Source of the DNA: Alistipes sp.
GTDB lineage: Bacteria > Bacteroidota > Bacteroidia > Bacteroidales > Rikenellaceae
Direction of reading: 5' to 3'
NCBI GenBank assembly: GCA_017416915.1
Contig: JAFQAN010000016.1
Coordinates: 28,622-92,621, forward strand
Length of the DNA stretch: 64,000 bases
The translations under genes were made by a program, and so were the position numbers. Position 1 is the first letter of the stretch, and the number at the start of each line of letters is the position of its first letter. The notes beneath the pieces were generated by a model. It saw only the letters and a list, made by a program, of their open reading frames with translations. It did no database searches and was not told the DNA's origin. Below are positions 62,541 to 64,000 of this stretch, in pieces.

Positions 62541-63344
62541 ATGGACTACCTATTGATACTTTTGGGCCTGTCGTTCGCCGTGTCGGCTGTGGGCTGGCTC
62601 TACTTTATCTACTTTTTTAGCATCGGCTACGGCTTCTCTATATCGGCATTGTCGGTCGCTACGGCTGTTATATTTTGGGATGTTTTGACACTCCCCGTAG
62701 CAATACTCTGTGGCGTACTTTTCATCTATGGCATACGTCTGGCGATGTATCTGCTGCTTAGAGAGCGCCGCTCGGCATCGTATAAGAAGATACTGTATCA
62801 GCCCGAGAATACCACAAAGAAGCCCCTCTTTGTGATGTTTATGATTTGGACCTCTTGCGCTCTGCTCTACGTCGGTCAGATAAGTCCTGCTACGTTCTAC
62901 CTCTTTAACCTTGCCAGGGGCGCTGCTGTGTGCGAGTGCTGGGCGTGGGCGGGTGCCGTCATCGCTGCATTGGGTGTCGTTATCGAGATGGTGGCAGATG
63001 CCCAGAAGAGCGCCGCTAAGCGTGTCAATGCTCACCGATTTGTCGATACGGGTCTGTATCGTGTTGTGCGCTGCCCCAACTACTTCGGCGAGGTGCTTAT
63101 GTGGACTGGTAGCTATGTCATCTGCTTTGGTGCTTGCTGCACTGTTTGGCAGTGGGTCATCGCTACGCTTGGATATATTGGTATCGTCTATGTGATGTTT
63201 AGTGGTGCGCGTCGCTTGGAGCTTCGCCAAACTCAGACTTATGGTAACGACCCTGAATTTCAGGCATATATCAAGCGTACACCGCTGATTATCCCGTTTG
63301 TGCCTATTTATAGTGTTGCCAAGCACACTTGGCTAAAAGGGTAG
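62541..63344 (+). CDS. DUF1295/steroid-5-alpha-reductase-like membrane protein
   Basis: The 267-residue protein has about six membrane segments and the C-terminal motif FVDTGLYRVVRCPNYFGEVLMWTGSY typical of DUF1295 (PF06966), related to steroid 5-alpha reductases and isoprenylcysteine methyltransferases. The substrate is unknown; such proteins reduce or methylate lipids. The ATG at 62541 is used, because the earlier codon in frame is GTG. It follows the repeat protein after 32 bases. Confidence 0.8.
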   Translation: MDYLLILLGLSFAVSAVGWLYFIYFFSIGYGFSISALSVATAVIFWDVLTLPVAILCGVLFIYGIRLAMYLLLRERRSASYKKILYQPENTTKKPLFVMFMIWTSCALLYVGQISPATFYLFNLARGAAVCECWAWAGAVIAALGVVIEMVADAQKSAAKRVNAHRFVDTGLYRVVRCPNYFGEVLMWTGSYVICFGACCTVWQWVIATLGYIGIVYVMFSGARRLELRQTQTYGNDPEFQAYIKRTPLIIPFVPIYSVAKHTWLKG

Positions 63345-63350
63345 TGGGGT

Positions 63351-63566
63351 ATGAGTGCGCCGAGTATAGACAATTCTACATCGGACGAGCGACGTGCCTA
63401 TGTGCGAGAGGCGTGGCGGTGTCTGTCGGATTGCGAGTCTTGCGGAAAGTGTAAGATACTCCGAGGACGTGAGGCGGAGATGCTCTATGCCGACTATATC
63501 GACGGCAAACGGTCCTATATGGATATTACCTTAGAGATACGAAATATGACATATAAGGCTCTCTAA
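63351..63566 (+). CDS. Small protein with CxxCxxCxxC motif
   Basis: The 71-residue protein has a cluster of four cysteines, CLSDCESCGKC, within the first 40 residues, preceded by a short acidic start and followed by the charged region EAEMLYADYIDGKRSYMDI. The cysteine spacing resembles small zinc- or iron-sulfur-binding proteins, but the family is not recognised. It lies six bases past the DUF1295 gene and is followed by a terminator at 63615-63640. Confidence 0.6.
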   Translation: MSAPSIDNSTSDERRAYVREAWRCLSDCESCGKCKILRGREAEMLYADYIDGKRSYMDITLEIRNMTYKAL

Positions 63567-63614
63567 TACCACTTCAATGTGTTATTGGTGGCCTTGTTGT
63601 GTTGTGGCTGAAAT

Positions 63615-63640
63615 TCATTAAGAGGCTTAATGAGCTTTTT
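63615..63640 (+). terminator. Terminator after the small Cys-rich gene
   Basis: The perfect arms tcattaag and cttaatga flank a 3-base loop, followed by gcttttt. It ends the set of genes that begins at 59697. Confidence 0.75.
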
Positions 63641-64000
63641 AGAATAACCTTGCCCGCTTAGTCATTCCTATATTTATTTATGGGGATATTGCCCCTTGTA
63701 CGGATGTATTATAGACTGCCCTGCCGCGTCATAGCAACTCTATTTTTACACCATATTCTGCATTTGAGAAAATTTTGATTATCTTTGTTACGGCTTACGA
63801 CTTTAAGCGTTAAGCCAATACATATAATGAGACATTTATTGTCGTAATCTTCAACATCGAAACTTGGCGGTTTTACACAAAACGAAGATTAGCAATCAGA
63901 TGTCCACGATAGGTGTATATATCCACCACTGACATTGGCTCAGTGTGTGCTTATATATCATCCTGCGTGGGCTTTCTGTGTTGCTTATTCGTTTTGTAGG
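63641..64000 (+). other. Noncoding end region with a promoter and hairpins
   Basis: No convincing gene is seen. TATCTTTG at 63780-63787 is a consensus -7 box. Directly after it, ggctta (63792-63797) pairs with taagcc (63811-63816), and aatcttc pairs with gaagatt further on. A stem cactga/tcagtg occurs near 63930. The transcript could be the leader of a gene starting beyond the window, or a small RNA. Confidence 0.4.

Overview
The window looks like a chromosome segment from a gut-type member of the Bacteroidales, most like Alistipes or another Rikenellaceae; this placement is an inference. Visible reasons are many copies of the Bacteroidetes sigma box TAnnTTTG, often with TTG or TTTG 19-20 bases upstream, BACON-domain lipoproteins, an UpxY antiterminator heading a capsule operon, and AddAB instead of RecBCD.

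Bases 1-9052 are mostly housekeeping. They hold the tail of an AT-hook-like protein, a Nif3-family protein, a zinc-ribbon coiled-coil protein, a yicC-gmk-nadD-DUF3109-M23/LysM operon, a convergent znuC-znuA pair without a permease gene, and a flavodiiron protein. Bases 9199-22311 run on the minus strand: tRNA-Leu, ispF, a small S26-type peptidase, an HPr-kinase-like protein, an ABC exporter, addA and addB, a DUF2807 protein, a HAD phosphatase and two tandem M23 peptidases. A compact divergent promoter region then leads to alaS and gpmI on the plus strand.

Bases 26695-30146 look accessory. They hold a membrane protein, a BACON/BspA-type leucine-rich-repeat lipoprotein, a long folded RNA with its own promoter and a possible 31-residue peptide, and a tRNA-Ala whose 3' end and terminator are partly duplicated. 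A WYL regulator, a small zinc-ribbon protein and a kinase-like protein with a WG-type tail follow.

Bases 32614-59139 are a single minus-strand surface-polysaccharide operon of 24 genes. It starts with UpxY and a structured leader, then a PglF/WbpM-type dehydratase, Ugd, Wzx, Wzy, several glycosyltransferases and a complete UDP-L-FucNAc set (FnlA, FnlB, FnlC). A PglC-type initiating transferase comes next. The distal third is unusual: two ATP-grasp proteins, a cobalamin-binding protein with a mutase-like barrel, an aldo/keto reductase, a CapA-like protein, an opine-dehydrogenase-like protein, a WcfR/PglE-type aminotransferase and an NTP_transf_5 protein. I infer that this block makes or attaches an unusual amino-acid-type substituent; it is the best candidate for an undescribed system.

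Divergent from the capsule operon are an SDR oxidoreductase, a BACON/GH33 sialidase lipoprotein, a secreted protein of six 20-residue repeats, a DUF1295 membrane protein and a small Cys-rich protein. The last 430 bases hold a terminator, a promoter and hairpins but no gene I can defend.
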